The notes beneath the pieces were generated by a model. It did not search any database. It was given only the letters and a program-made list of their open reading frames with translations, and was not told the origin of the DNA. DNA of 64,000 bases, taken from positions 1,612,001 to 1,676,000 of the forward strand of contig NEEC01000020.1 in the NCBI GenBank assembly GCA_002189035.1. The letters run 5' to 3'. Position numbers and translations under genes: made by a program. Origin of the DNA: Utricularia gibba. Taxonomy: Eukaryota > Streptophyta > Magnoliopsida > Lamiales > Lentibulariaceae. Shown one piece after another: positions 1-10,146 of this stretch (position 1 is its first letter; the number at the start of each line of letters is the position of its first letter).

Positions 1-1900
1 CTTAATTCTATCCAATTTTGGAATTATTGTTGACCTAGTCCTCTCACTTCTAGACATTTCAATGATTTCAAAAAATGTTTAAATATCTAATATTTTGTTT
101 TCACTCTATCCAAATCAATAGGAATATTTAATTAATGACATGTATAATTTTATAAAAAAGTGATTAATCAATTTAAAAATCCACTAAGTTTATTATGATG
201 TACTCAAATTATTAAATGTTGGAATAGATATTTACAATTATATTACTTATAATATTAATATATTATTTACATATTTTTTAATTACTAGAAAAAGTTTTCG
301 GATATTGTTGTAAATTTTGAAAAACCTATAAATATGAATATAATATAATAATCAAATCACATAATGAAGTAAATTAAATTGAGTGTTAAGTTAAATACAT
401 ATTTTATTTTATATATTTAATTAAAAATTTATTCAAATCGAAAATTAATGAGTTAGAAAACATGAAAATTTGAAAGACACATAAATTACATATTTTTTAT
501 TAATTTTTAATATATACTATAATATATTAATTATTTTTAATATATTTTGTTCAAAATCATAGTTTACAATAAACATATGTATCAAAAAGTATTTGTGAAA
601 AAACGTTTGTATTGTTTTTTAACTTTTTTAAACAACATATGTATTTAAACAATATTTTAAAAAACGTTGATATTTGAAAATAATATAATATTTAATGTTT
701 GTACCAAAGTAATATATTTTGAAACGTTTGTATTGAAGTTGAATAAAAGCTGAAATGTTTGTACCACAAAACTATTTTTGAAAATGTGTGCATCTAATTA
801 TAAGCAATTTTTGAAATGTTAGCATCAAAACGTATTTTTCACCAAAAGGAAACATATATAGTACAACGACAGCATAGAATTCAAGGAATTCCAAGTGAAG
901 ACCTTTGGGATAATGTTAATCTATGGGATGATGGCAATTGTAACCTCACTATTTATTCAGTTTATGTATTTTTGATCTACGTATTTTGAGCCGATCTAAC
1001 TTGTATGGCCCATTGTTTTTCCGATCTGACTATGTTGACCCATGTGATCTACATTTTTGACTCAACAAATATTTGTTTATAACTTTTTTAATATAATAAA
1101 TTTTATTTAGAAATATTTTGACCCAATTCACATTTTAAATTATGTGATTTTGATCCTAAAGTTCTTGTGGATGGAGCTACTTTGGTTGAACGTTATCTTT
1201 TTTTTTTGCTGTTTCGATCCAACCACTATATGCATTTTGATCTATATTGACCCATGTTTAATTTTTAAAAAAAATTAAAGTGTTTATAAAGATTGTTACA
1301 TTAATATTAGAACTTGTCAATTAAATGCAAAATACATATAAGCATTACTTACTCCATGCATATTGGAATAATTATGTAGTTATTGTTCCATGGTTCATTC
1401 CTTTTAAGCCAATTTGGCATTACCCGATGTTGAAAATTACGCTCCGCTGCATTCCCAAACCACAACACATCAAGAATAACTACTCCACGCGTCCTTGACT
1501 TTGGTTGCTTCTTAGCATGTTTGCTGTCATAAATATATAAGAAAATATGAGACAAATATCATTATGTGCTAGAAAAAAACTATTTCTCATTACTTACTCA
1601 ATGATAGATTGTAAAACATCATCCCGCAAACGATTATATACTCTTAAATGTGGTGGGATTGGCTACTTTCGTGCACTTTTCAATTTTTCCATTTTGCCTT
1701 GTTGCACCTCCACATCTTGCCTGCTTACGGTGTCCATATTTACAACCCTCCCTTCAACATAACTATAATGAAAGGTGACATTGGTTTTCTTTTGGGGCTT
1801 GGCTTATCGCCATTTGGTTGCATCTTGCTTTGGTTGTTCCACCTGTTCATGATTGTACAACATTGAACATTATTGATTAAAATTAAGTAGATGCTTATTC
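1..1900. other. AT-rich non-coding stretch with degenerate short repeats
   Basis: No supported gene. Between about 540 and 840 a loose motif recurs, roughly AACGTTTGTATCAAA with a T-rich spacer, five or six times in decayed form. Between about 990 and 1270 another loose motif recurs (GATCT-n-TTGACCCAT). Small ORFs here have no recognisable domain. The block 1350-1900 lies directly downstream of the MULE transposase 3' end on the minus strand and may be its trailing sequence, but I cannot show that. Confidence 0.5.
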
Positions 1901-1939
1901 AGATACCTGGGGTTGATGTTGATTCCTCTTGTTTCCTTA

Positions 1940-2530
1940 TTATTGATAAGATCCATCCTTCGTCAAGTGATCATCATGACATGACCCCTCATTGACATCA
2001 TTTGTTGAATTTATGTCTTCTGATGGTGGGGCACAAGTTTGCTCCTCAATATCATTAGTATCGTCATTTATTCTTTTATTGGGGCATTTCCTATTATTAT
2101 GGCCTTTCTCACCACAACCATTGCAAAACACACTTTTCATCCTTGAAACTTGTTTTTTAACTGGACATCCTGGCTTCCTATGCTTCCAAGGTGGCGGCAA
2201 CAATGGAGGCAGATCATCTGGAGACCAATACTTGGCACCTGCTAATCGATAAATATCGCCATCATACATCGCTACATAATTGACCTTGAAGTAAGAAGGA
2301 TGCACGAACTCTAATAATGTTACTTTGATGTGAATAATAGCCTGACACGCATGCTTACATGGTATACCTAGGATGTGAAAGAATAATAGATAAAAATATT
2401 TCAAAAAAGATGGAAAAACTAATCAGAAAAGAATCAAACCTGTGATTTGTCATTCTCCACAATCACATGAACAATTTCTGAGTCTTAGAGTGACAATGTC
2501 ATTGGCATGGGACCATCGAAAGTTCTCTCT
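1940..2530 (-). pseudogene. Mutator-like (MULE) transposase C-terminal fragment: SWIM plus CCHC zinc knuckle
   Basis: On the minus strand an exon (about 2530-2440) encodes a SWIM start, NCSCDCGE, followed by a TGA where tryptophan is expected and then QITG. A 72-bp GT-AG intron fits at 2439-2368. The next exon resumes in frame with GIPCKHACQAI, completing the C-x-C...C-x-H zinc ligands. Further on are a proline-rich stretch (PPLLPPPWKHRKPGCP) and a zinc knuckle, CNGCGEKGHNNRKC, then an acidic tail ending near 1940. SWIM plus zinc knuckle at the C-terminus is typical of plant MuDR/MULE transposases, which cut and paste DNA. No DDE catalytic core was found upstream (2530-3000), so this is a 3' remnant, and the in-frame TGA in the SWIM domain confirms decay. 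Family call good; exact 5' limit uncertain. Confidence 0.82.
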
Positions 2531-2539
2531 ATCATCCAT

Positions 2540-3400
2540 CTCTATCCACCCATCTCCCAACAAATCTGTCTTTTAACTTATGCGAAGGAACGAATGCAGA
2601 CAACCACATCAAAATGAGCGATAATATCTCAAGAGTTGTGTGATGAAGAAGCCACGGGTTCTGGTGTCAAGAAACAAATCAGGGCAAATTCTGTAGAATT
2701 GAGTGGCACGGATTGTAAGTCCCTCTTTCTCTTTCTGTCTCTGTCTAAAGTCACGCTTATACCCCTGCAATGGTTTAATATGGGCCAGGCAAAATCACAC
2801 ATAAATTGGGGCTAAATTAAGGGTTTACCTTTTAAATTATGATATTCTAACCATATCTTACAAAGACATGTTAATTATTATGTTTTACATATTGATAATT
2901 CAACATAAATTATGTATGTTATTTATACAATTACATTATTTTTATAAAATCTTTATATACATTTTAAATGTACAAAATAAAATATAAAAATTATATTTGT
3001 TGATTATTATTTAATGAAAAAATTGATTAATTTTATTTTTTATGTGGATACTTATTTTAATAAATCATAATTTATTTCACCATTTTCACCAATTAGTTGG
3101 GTCATTTCTGCCCATGCCACAATCAGTTTAGGTTATTATTGTCGAACCAGAAATAATATGGGTTTAAACCGGATATCTTGTAAACCAAAATATGTCATTT
3201 TTTAAAACTATTGGGTCAAAAGAGTATTATATATAAGATTTGTTGGGTCAAAATTGTATTATTTACAAACAATGTTACCATTTTTGCTAATTAATTGGGT
3301 TATTTCCGTCTAACACACTAACGGAAAAAAGCAATTGGGTCATGTTTATCATTTACACCAAAACAGTAGGGTCAAAATAAATATTACCACGTTAATCTAC
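2540..3400. other. Non-coding, AT-rich, with a diverged direct repeat
   Basis: No gene seen. A block reading ACCATTTTCACCAATTAG-TTGGGTCATTTC near 3090-3125 recurs as ACCATTTTTGCTAATTAA-TTGGGTTATTTCC near 3276-3312, each followed by similar CC-rich text. Several GGGTCAAA motifs lie between and after. This is the kind of subterminal repeat seen in plant DNA transposons, but no paired termini or target duplication could be fixed. Confidence 0.4.
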
Positions 3401-3418
3401 AATCCCCACTCCCACTAG

Positions 3419-4320
3419 GTTCTGAAAGAGAAGCTAGAAGACTAAAAAAAGCAAGGAAAAGACAACTAGAAGAACCCCTTGCCAAAGTGAAAGATCCATA
3501 CAGATTAGTAGGGCTTTCTTGAAAAAAAAAATCAATGTAAAATCTATCACATCAGAGGCCATAACAAAGCAACATGTAAGAAAAAATCAAACTCTAAAAC
3601 AGCTTCAACTCAGGAAACTTTAGTATGCATTGCATTACAATTTATAATTATATCATAGTATTAAATATTCATAGCTATCATTTATCTTGTATTCTTCCTT
3701 AATGTTCATAGAATGATGAAAGAACTGTCAACCAAGAGCAGCATGAAAATAAGGTTCGAAGTGAAGAATCATTACCTGTTACAAAACAGAGGAAAAGGAA
3801 ATATTATTCGACTAAAAAAGATACTAATCCTAAAAAACAAAAGGTAAAAAACCAACTATCATTATTGTATACATATGTATGATGATATACTAATTTGGCT
3901 GATGATTACGTGTTCAGTATTTGATATATGGAATGTATCTTAAAAATGTTTTTTACTCATTTGAATGTCATGATTATGTGTCATTTGGATTAGGTATCAA
4001 AGGAAAAATCTGTTGCACCAAAACATCAACTTGCAGCAATGTCAACAACATTAACGAGTCATATATGAGTATTTAAGGTATAATACTTTGTTGGTAATGC
4101 TTTTATATCAAGTTGTGAAGTAATAATTAATTCCTTGTGTCAAGCTTCAACAAGTTAGGTTCGAAAACCTACAATGACATTTCAAGTTTCTGAAAATACA
4201 ATTGCTGTTAATGCGCCAATTATTATGAAGGGTAGCAACAACTATGTTACACTTTCAAATCTTAAGAGTTGTTTGAAGAGGAAAAAAGGAGATGGAGAAA
4301 CCAATTTATCCTCCAAGTGA
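3419..4320 (+). pseudogene. 3' exons of a second MULE-like transposase gene
   Basis: Four short exons can be read between plausible AG and GT sites. Exon A (3419-about 3615) is basic and lysine/arginine rich (REARRLKKARKRQ), has a TGA and frame slip near 3522, then CKIYHIRGHNKATC: a CCHC knuckle whose second cysteine is tyrosine. Exon B (3712-3843) reads NDERTVNQEQHENK and ends KKQK before GTAAAA. Exon C (3994-4068) runs into TGA. Exon D (4159-4320) encodes VRKPTMTFQVSENTIAVNAP and ends in TGA. A zinc knuckle followed by a long polar tail fits MULE-type transposase C-termini. No SWIM or DDE part is present. The lost cysteine, frame slip and stops mark it as dead. An unrelated plant zinc-knuckle protein is the alternative. 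Confidence 0.5.
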
Positions 4321-5010
4321 TGCTATGGGTAGCTTGCAATGGAGAAACCAGTTTAAATCTTCGAGTTTACCAACTAGAGTTAATCATTTATATGTTATTT
4401 TGGATAGATATTAAATGCATGGACATATTGTATTAAGTTGATATTATGTGTAAACCATGCCAATAGATATATGAGATGACCACTATGTCTTTATGAAGAT
4501 CCTCATACACACAACCCTTCAACAAAAGTGGCTTTGAGATCGTTTATGTATTAGTAATAAGCAAAAAATAGATTAATATTTGAAAAAAAAATCATATTTC
4601 TTTTGAATTTTGGTAATAATTAAAAAAATATATTTGGAATATAATTTCAATATACTTGAAGATTCATTTCCAACTGAAATTAGTTCATGATAATAACATC
4701 AATCATGACCAATTGATTATGGATGATGCCAACACAAAATTAGTGCTAGGCACACATAAGGCCCGAACAATTGAGAGTTAGGCCTAACAGATCATGTCGA
4801 CATATTGATCGTCTAAAATTGCACAGATATATATGGGTTGAGCTGACCTGTGGATCCAACCCATTTTGATCGTCATGATTTTTTTTAAAAAAAAAAGTAT
4901 AAAAATTAGTTAAATTATGAAAATTTAAATGTTTTGAATTTAAATTTAGAAATAAATTAAAATAAGGACGATACGTCATGATTAATAGAAAATAAAGATG
5001 AAATATAAAA
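4321..5010. other. Non-coding stretch
   Basis: No gene recognised. Near 4830-4870 a GGGTTGAGCTGACC...GATCCAACCCA segment resembles subterminal text of plant hAT elements, but no termini could be defined. Confidence 0.4.
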
Positions 5011-5015
5011 CATAG

Positions 5016-5558
5016 TGATAGAATAAAAATCGGTTGGGGATAATCGGTTTCTGAAAGGCTGCCAAGTGAGGTTTTGATGGGACAATGCTAGTCGATAGAT
5101 CGATATGTGTCAGGATATAACAAGGGCGGTATGGCACAGTTTGAAAAGTAACTTAGTCACGGCAGGATGGGCGACGATTGTCTAAAAAGCAAGATCATAG
5201 CATAAGTGCAAAAAGGCAGCCAAAACTTGCGTAGCTCATGATTCGGTCGGCTCAATCCCCCTCTATAAATAGAAGAAATCTTAACGGAGAGAGGGTTGGA
5301 TCTAAAGCCTCCCACCTGTACTTTTCTTCACCACATCCCCCATTTGGATCTAGTAAGAACTTTCTTCGGCGAGCTCTGATAGTTCCGTGGTTTTTTCCAT
5401 CTTACGGTGGTTTCCCCGTAAAAATTTTCACCTATTCCCCATTCCCATTAACCAAACTGAACATAATTATGAAAAACATAGGAAGGTACGGAATTTCCCG
5501 GTCACACTTTTCACCCGAAAATCGGTCCCTTCACAAACATCGATTTTCATCCATAACA
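5016..5558 (+). mobile_element. Solo LTR of a Tat-type gypsy element (LTR family A)
   Basis: Begins TGATAGAATA and ends CCATAACA (TG...CA). It is flanked by a perfect 5-bp target-site duplication CATAG at 5011-5015 and 5559-5563. Its whole length aligns by eye with the minus-strand 5' LTR of the gypsy element at 36749-37278: shared blocks include AAAGGCTGCCAA, GATATGTGTCAG, AAGTAAGATCATAG-like text and the leader around the TATA box. A TATA box TATAAAT lies at 5264-5270. No primer site, gag or pol adjoins, so it is a solo LTR left by LTR-LTR recombination. An ORF from 5238 to 5804 crosses the LTR end and is not a gene. Confidence 0.9.
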
Positions 5559-5611
5559 CATAGAATCACTTACATTAGCATTAGGACTCAAACCATATTA
5601 AACTTGATACA

Positions 5612-6482
5612 TGATAAACGGAAATTTCCTAATATCATTGCAAGTAAAAATAGAAAATCCGTATCAAATAAATTTATAATTCCTAATCTACACGAAATAC
5701 AAATTTGGAAAACTTGTATAGTGGATATCGGGGTCGATCATAAGGAGATGGTGGTTGTCAAGTGTTTTAGTGAATGCATAATTCAGGGTAAAGGGAAGTC
5801 TTAGTCTAAGCTAGGACTAACAGTGGTAAACAAGTTCGGTAAACAAGATCAGTAAACAAGTTCGGTAAACAAGTTCAGTAAACAATATCAGGTCTTAATG
5901 CTACGGTAACAGGTACTGGTTCTAACTCAAAATAAAACTAACAGGTCCTTGGCTGGAACAGTAGCGCTGAATTGAGTCTTAATCTTCTTCCTTAAAGCTG
6001 GAGGTTCTCCAGAAAAATCCCTTTTCTTTCTCCTTCTCCTTTCGTGTTCTTCGTGTTTGAGTTGGGGTTGAGGGAGAAACCCCCTCGTGTGTGCTCTTTG
6101 AAAATTCTGGGGTGAACTCCCTTTTTGCGACTCTCTCTCCTCATCTTTTCTCTTGCCTCCCACTGCCTAAGGCAAGTACATTCTCTGACAGATCTTCTGC
6201 TCCAGGCCCTGACTTGCAGACTGCCGCCATGATAGTTTACTCATTGACGCCTGCACTCTGGTGACTTGCACGAAATCCAGACTACATTCTCAGGCTGCTA
6301 CACTCCAAAATCGGGTTAGACATGGGATGGGCTAAATCAAAGGATTTAGCCCACTAATCACACCAAAAATTACATTCTCCTAAATTAATAAAAACACTTA
6401 AAAATATAAAATAAACACTTAAACCTAATTAAAAATTTATGATTTTTCATATCCTAAACATATGAAAATTTGTGTGTTATCA
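5612..6482 (-). mobile_element. LTR family B copy, 871 bp, no clear target duplication
   Basis: Plus strand reads TGATAAACGG... to ...TGTGTTATCA; sense is probably minus (TGATAACACA start). It aligns with 51122-52522 over long blocks: a CAAATAAATTTATAA block near the left end, a GGGTCGATCA...GGAG block, a run of AGTTCGGTAAACA units (about 5830-5890) and a block starting ATCGGGTTAG near 6310. Five bases to either side (ATACA, AATTA) do not match, so it may be one LTR of a broken element rather than a solo LTR. Confidence 0.7.
5832..5892. repeat. Short tandem repeat inside LTR B, unit about 14 bp
   Basis: AGTTCGGTAAACA-type units with spacer CA/GA occur about four to five times. The copy at about 51330-51370 has fewer units, so unit number varies between family members. 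Confidence 0.7.
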
Positions 6483-8160
6483 AATTATACTACAACGACA
6501 CCATACTTGTCCCCAAGTCCTACCTAAGACTAACAGAAAACTAGTTCCTTCAACATTAGTGATAAACATAAAAACTGAGAATAAATTCAGTGCATGAGCT
6601 ACAGAAGTTCAAGTGTGCATGTCATTTCATCACTCAAATGTGCATGAGTAGATTTCTCTTGAGGAGTGTTTTCGAAGATCATACCTTATAGAATTAATCA
6701 CTCCAATGTTACTTAAGGTCACGGTTGCCAACCCATTTTTTTCTCTCTCTTTTTTTCTTTTCCCTTTTTTGAGTAGTGAAGGGGCAGCTTGTTTCAGACT
6801 AATCTGGGCATAATGTGATTGCTTTTTCTTCATCAGAGTGTCGGCCAAGCACTCTCACCTTATCACACCAGGCTCCTCCGTTCTCCTCCAAATTAGTCTG
6901 TCCCTGCTCACCCTTTCACTACTTATTAAGTCCACACATGCTATTTCAATTTTTTTTTTCTGACCCTTTATTCACCTCTTTTTTCCGTGGTTGGCAACCT
7001 GTTCTTCAATGACTAGGAAGTTCAACAATTCATATAAAAATTGATCTAGATTACACTCCTTAGATTCCTCTAGTCATACACATATTCTCATAAAATAAAA
7101 AGATGAAAACATGCTCACGGGTATTAGAAAGGTCCACAAAACTCATGCAACAAAATTCATCTAGCAGCTGTAGTGTTCAATCACTTAGCCATCGGAAACA
7201 GTTTATGCTGCTAACAAAACCTACGATAAACACTACTCTAAGTCTAGACTTAGACTAATAGATACCACTCGTTGACGTAAACAGGGTCCTAAACAGAAAA
7301 ATAAAACAAAACAAAAATAAAAACCTACTATACTAAATCATTCTAGCACCAGATTACTTGTTCAGGGAGGCATCGACCACTCCCTACTTCAACTCTGTAA
7401 TCACTTGAATCAAATCTGAAATTTTGTCACTCATCACCTCCAATATTTCTGGGCAACAGCAGTGTTTTCCTCCTTGAGCTAGGGTCGAGGTTGATGGAGC
7501 AGCAGTATCTTCCTTCCTCTTCCTTGGGATAACTTTTCCTTCCAGTCTTGCCAAAGATCTAAACCAAGACATTAAGTATATTTAGCTACTCATGCTGAAG
7601 GTAAATAAAACTAGAATATAAAATATCATCCATATTATATGCATGCCACAGTTTGATAATCAAAAAAACAATCAAGAACTGAATGTAAAAAGTTCAAGCA
7701 GAAAACTAAAAATGTCGTTGGCTACTCCTAGCTAGGAGTAGTATTCTTGAGAAACAAAAGAGAATCGTTAGATGTAAGCATCGTTCTTGGGTTGTCTTCT
7801 TTCTTCTTCCTGTAAATTCTTCCCCTCTAGATCTCTATCGTCTTTTCCCAAAATCCCTAGAGGTCTCCTTTCTCTTTCCATCTTGTCTTATTTTTGTCAG
7901 AAATCTTACTTTTTACTCTCCTTGGATTTTATGTCCTTTATAGCCTTTGTCCTCATCTTCTACCACTTCACTATTCATGTCTAGCTCTTTGGAATTCGTA
8001 TTATAGAAAAAGTTATGCATTGCTAAAAGAGAATGATTAAAATAAGGATTAGGATTAAATATTATTTAATCCTAATATGGACTAAAAGACACAAACATCA
8101 TGGCTAAACACAAAAAAAATTACAAAAATACCTAATAAAGTACAAATTTTATAACATGAT
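6483..8160 (-). mobile_element. Decayed LTR-element DNA including an LTR B-like fragment (about 7700-8090)
   Basis: No gene. The segment 7719-8000 matches the middle of the LTR B copy at 45864-46986: an imperfect palindrome TACTCCTAGCTAGGAGTA, then the text of TTTCTCTTTCCATCTTGTC, CTTGGATTTT and CACTATTCATGTCTAGCTC. The intervening part (6483-7700) could be internal sequence of the same element. Small ORFs (e.g. 6630-6848, 7384-7572) show no domains. Confidence 0.5.
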
Positions 8161-8199
8161 ATTAATGACGTGACATTTGCATGGCTTCCTTGCTTCTAG

Positions 8200-9222
8200 C
8201 ATCTCACGTGACATTTGCCATCATCATTGAGGTATAGTTTATGTGTCAGTGGTCATGGCAGCCTATAAAAGCTTGATTGAGAACACATAAGCCATGTGGA
8301 TGTTGGAGGTCTTTTTAGGTGGAAATAAATTATTGCATCAAGATATTTAATGATTCTAAATTCAATAATGAATGGTTAGTTAATGACGTGAACTTAGAGT
8401 GTTGGGAACAATTAAGTTAATGTCGTTATCAATATGAGCCGAGTTGAGTGAGGCTTCAAGCCTACTCAAGCTCGAGCTCAAGCATAAGTTGGTAGGCTCG
8501 AGCTAGATGTGAAGGTAGCCGAGTCAAGCCGAGCACACCAAAAGCTTGACTCAACTCGGCTCATTTACACTCCTCCTTGAAGGAATTATAACCATAGTTC
8601 ATTTCCACATTTTTCCTTAACAACCATAGTTTTAGTTGATTAGTTTTCTAGTTTTAAAAACTTGTTGATGAATTGTGTTTAGTATGCATATTTTTGCAAT
8701 TCAAGAAAAATTGTTGTCAACATTGTATTCAATTATTTGTGAATGCATTTAATGATAATTCTGCAAGTGCATAGAAATCATCGAAATAACAAAATAAGAT
8801 CGTATTCACAAAGAATTGTTATTTAATTTTCTTTTCAGAACAATGACTCAAAAGACATAAAAAAAGGATTTAGATTTGTATTAAAATATAAAGAAAAACG
8901 ATTTTGGATCTAGGATTCACTTTACTTAAAAATCATCCAAACTTGTGTATATAAACCTTGAAAACTAGCATGCTAGCATAAGTTCTTGAGATGCTATTCT
9001 AAAATAGTGCTACTCGATAATTATTATAGTATCGTTCCTCGTTTAATGGGATTGTAGAATCAATCACAACACCAGAGCTATTTCATCTTTTGTCATAACC
9101 CGTGTTTCCCTCACATCCAAATTTAGAAAAGATGCGATTCATAAACCCATGTATTGGCAGCCTCACGTGACATTTGCCATTTCATCATTTAAAGTTTTAA
9201 TATTGCTGGTTCATGGAAGCAT
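8200..9222. repeat. Pair of direct repeats, about 60 bp, about 960 bp apart
   Basis: CTCACGTGACATTTGCCAT occurs at about 8203-8221 and 9163-9181, and similarity continues weakly for some 40 bp (CATCATT..., GGTCATGGCAGC against GGTTCATGGAAGC). The second copy runs into the text next to the copia RNase H relic. They may be two LTR fragments of one element. Confidence 0.5.
8434..8564. repeat. Small inverted repeat (hairpin-forming)
   Basis: Left arm ATGAGCCGAGTTGAGTGAGG (from 8434) and right arm, read on the minus strand from 8564, ATGAGCCGAGTTGAGTCAAG. The loop contains further GCTCGAG motifs (CTCAAGCTCGAGCTCAAG). Text of this kind is common at the ends of plant non-autonomous DNA transposons. 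No target duplication was established. Confidence 0.6.
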
Positions 9223-9440
9223 GGAGCGTTTAGATGGAGTGTTGGCAGGACTCTTCAATGGGAGTTCTTTATTTTTGGAGCATGGAAGTAAACAGAATAA
9301 CAGGGAGATCGAATTGATCTGATTGCTGAACTGTTATTCAATAATCTAATCGGGTGATCGACCAGACGAAGAGGGAGAAGCCAAGCGCAAGTGTTCAAAT
9401 TGAAAAAAAGGTTGTTTTCAAGAGACTAACTGTCTAACAC

Positions 9441-9795
9441 TTATAAGAAACCGTAATAGCTATTAAACGAAAATATCTGGCACGCATGCGAGCTGCTGTT
9501 GGACGTAACCACAAGAAGCCAGCTTGTCAACAATGGAGCGGCATCCAAGGCTTTGGTGAATATATCGGCCAGCTGCAGCGCAGATGGCACAAAACAAGGA
9601 GAGAAGAAGCCCAATTTGAACTGGTCCCTTACCACATGGCAATGGATGTCGATATGAATGGCAGACTGGCTATCGCGCAGCACATAAGAAATGCAAACGA
9701 GTTCTGCAGCGGTGATGGCCATACTTGTATACTCAGCCTCCGCAGAGGAACGTGAAACCGTAGATTGTTTCTTAGTCTTCCAGGAATTATTATTT
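9441..9795 (-). pseudogene. Ty1/copia RNase H C-terminal fragment
   Basis: Minus strand reads KKQSTVSRSSAEAEYTSMAI from about 9790, then AAELVCISYVL, RDSQSAIHI, HCHVVRDQFKLG and ALQLADIFTKAL. This is the conserved end of copia pol, where RNase H removes RNA from the RNA-DNA hybrid. The segment between the SAEAEY and DIFTKAL blocks is shorter than usual, and the ERTKHI motif is missing, so an internal deletion is likely. The flank at about 9230-9440 may be its 3' LTR, read from its direction and composition only. Confidence 0.85.
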
Positions 9796-9799
9796 AATT

Positions 9800-10140
9800 T
9801 GATGTTTGTAAATGCAATATTTTCTGTTGGTTAAAACATTTTTCCAAACTCCATTGATATTGTATTTGTTTTGTTTTTATTAGTAGATATCACAAGGACA
9901 CCTACTGTTTATTCCCGTTGCCATGGTGTCTACAACAACGCAATTCAATTAAATACAAAAAATACTGCATTTACAAATATTATAGATTGATTTTTAATTT
10001 TTTTAATAAAATGCATCAAGCTAATCTAAATTTTATAAAATACAAAATATTTCATACGTATAATCTTTATAAATCAAATGGAATATACATTAATATATAC
10101 TCAATTAAAAAATAATAATAAATATTCAAATATTGTTATT
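9800..10140. other. AT-rich spacer before the NLR relic
   Basis: No gene or recognisable element; small ORFs on the plus strand are low-complexity translations of AT-rich DNA. Confidence 0.5.
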
Positions 10141-10146
10141 AGGGTT

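Noticed and set aside
5238-5804. 188-codon plus-strand ORF
   Set aside because: It starts inside the solo LTR A leader and runs across the LTR end into unrelated flanking DNA; no domain, chance frame.
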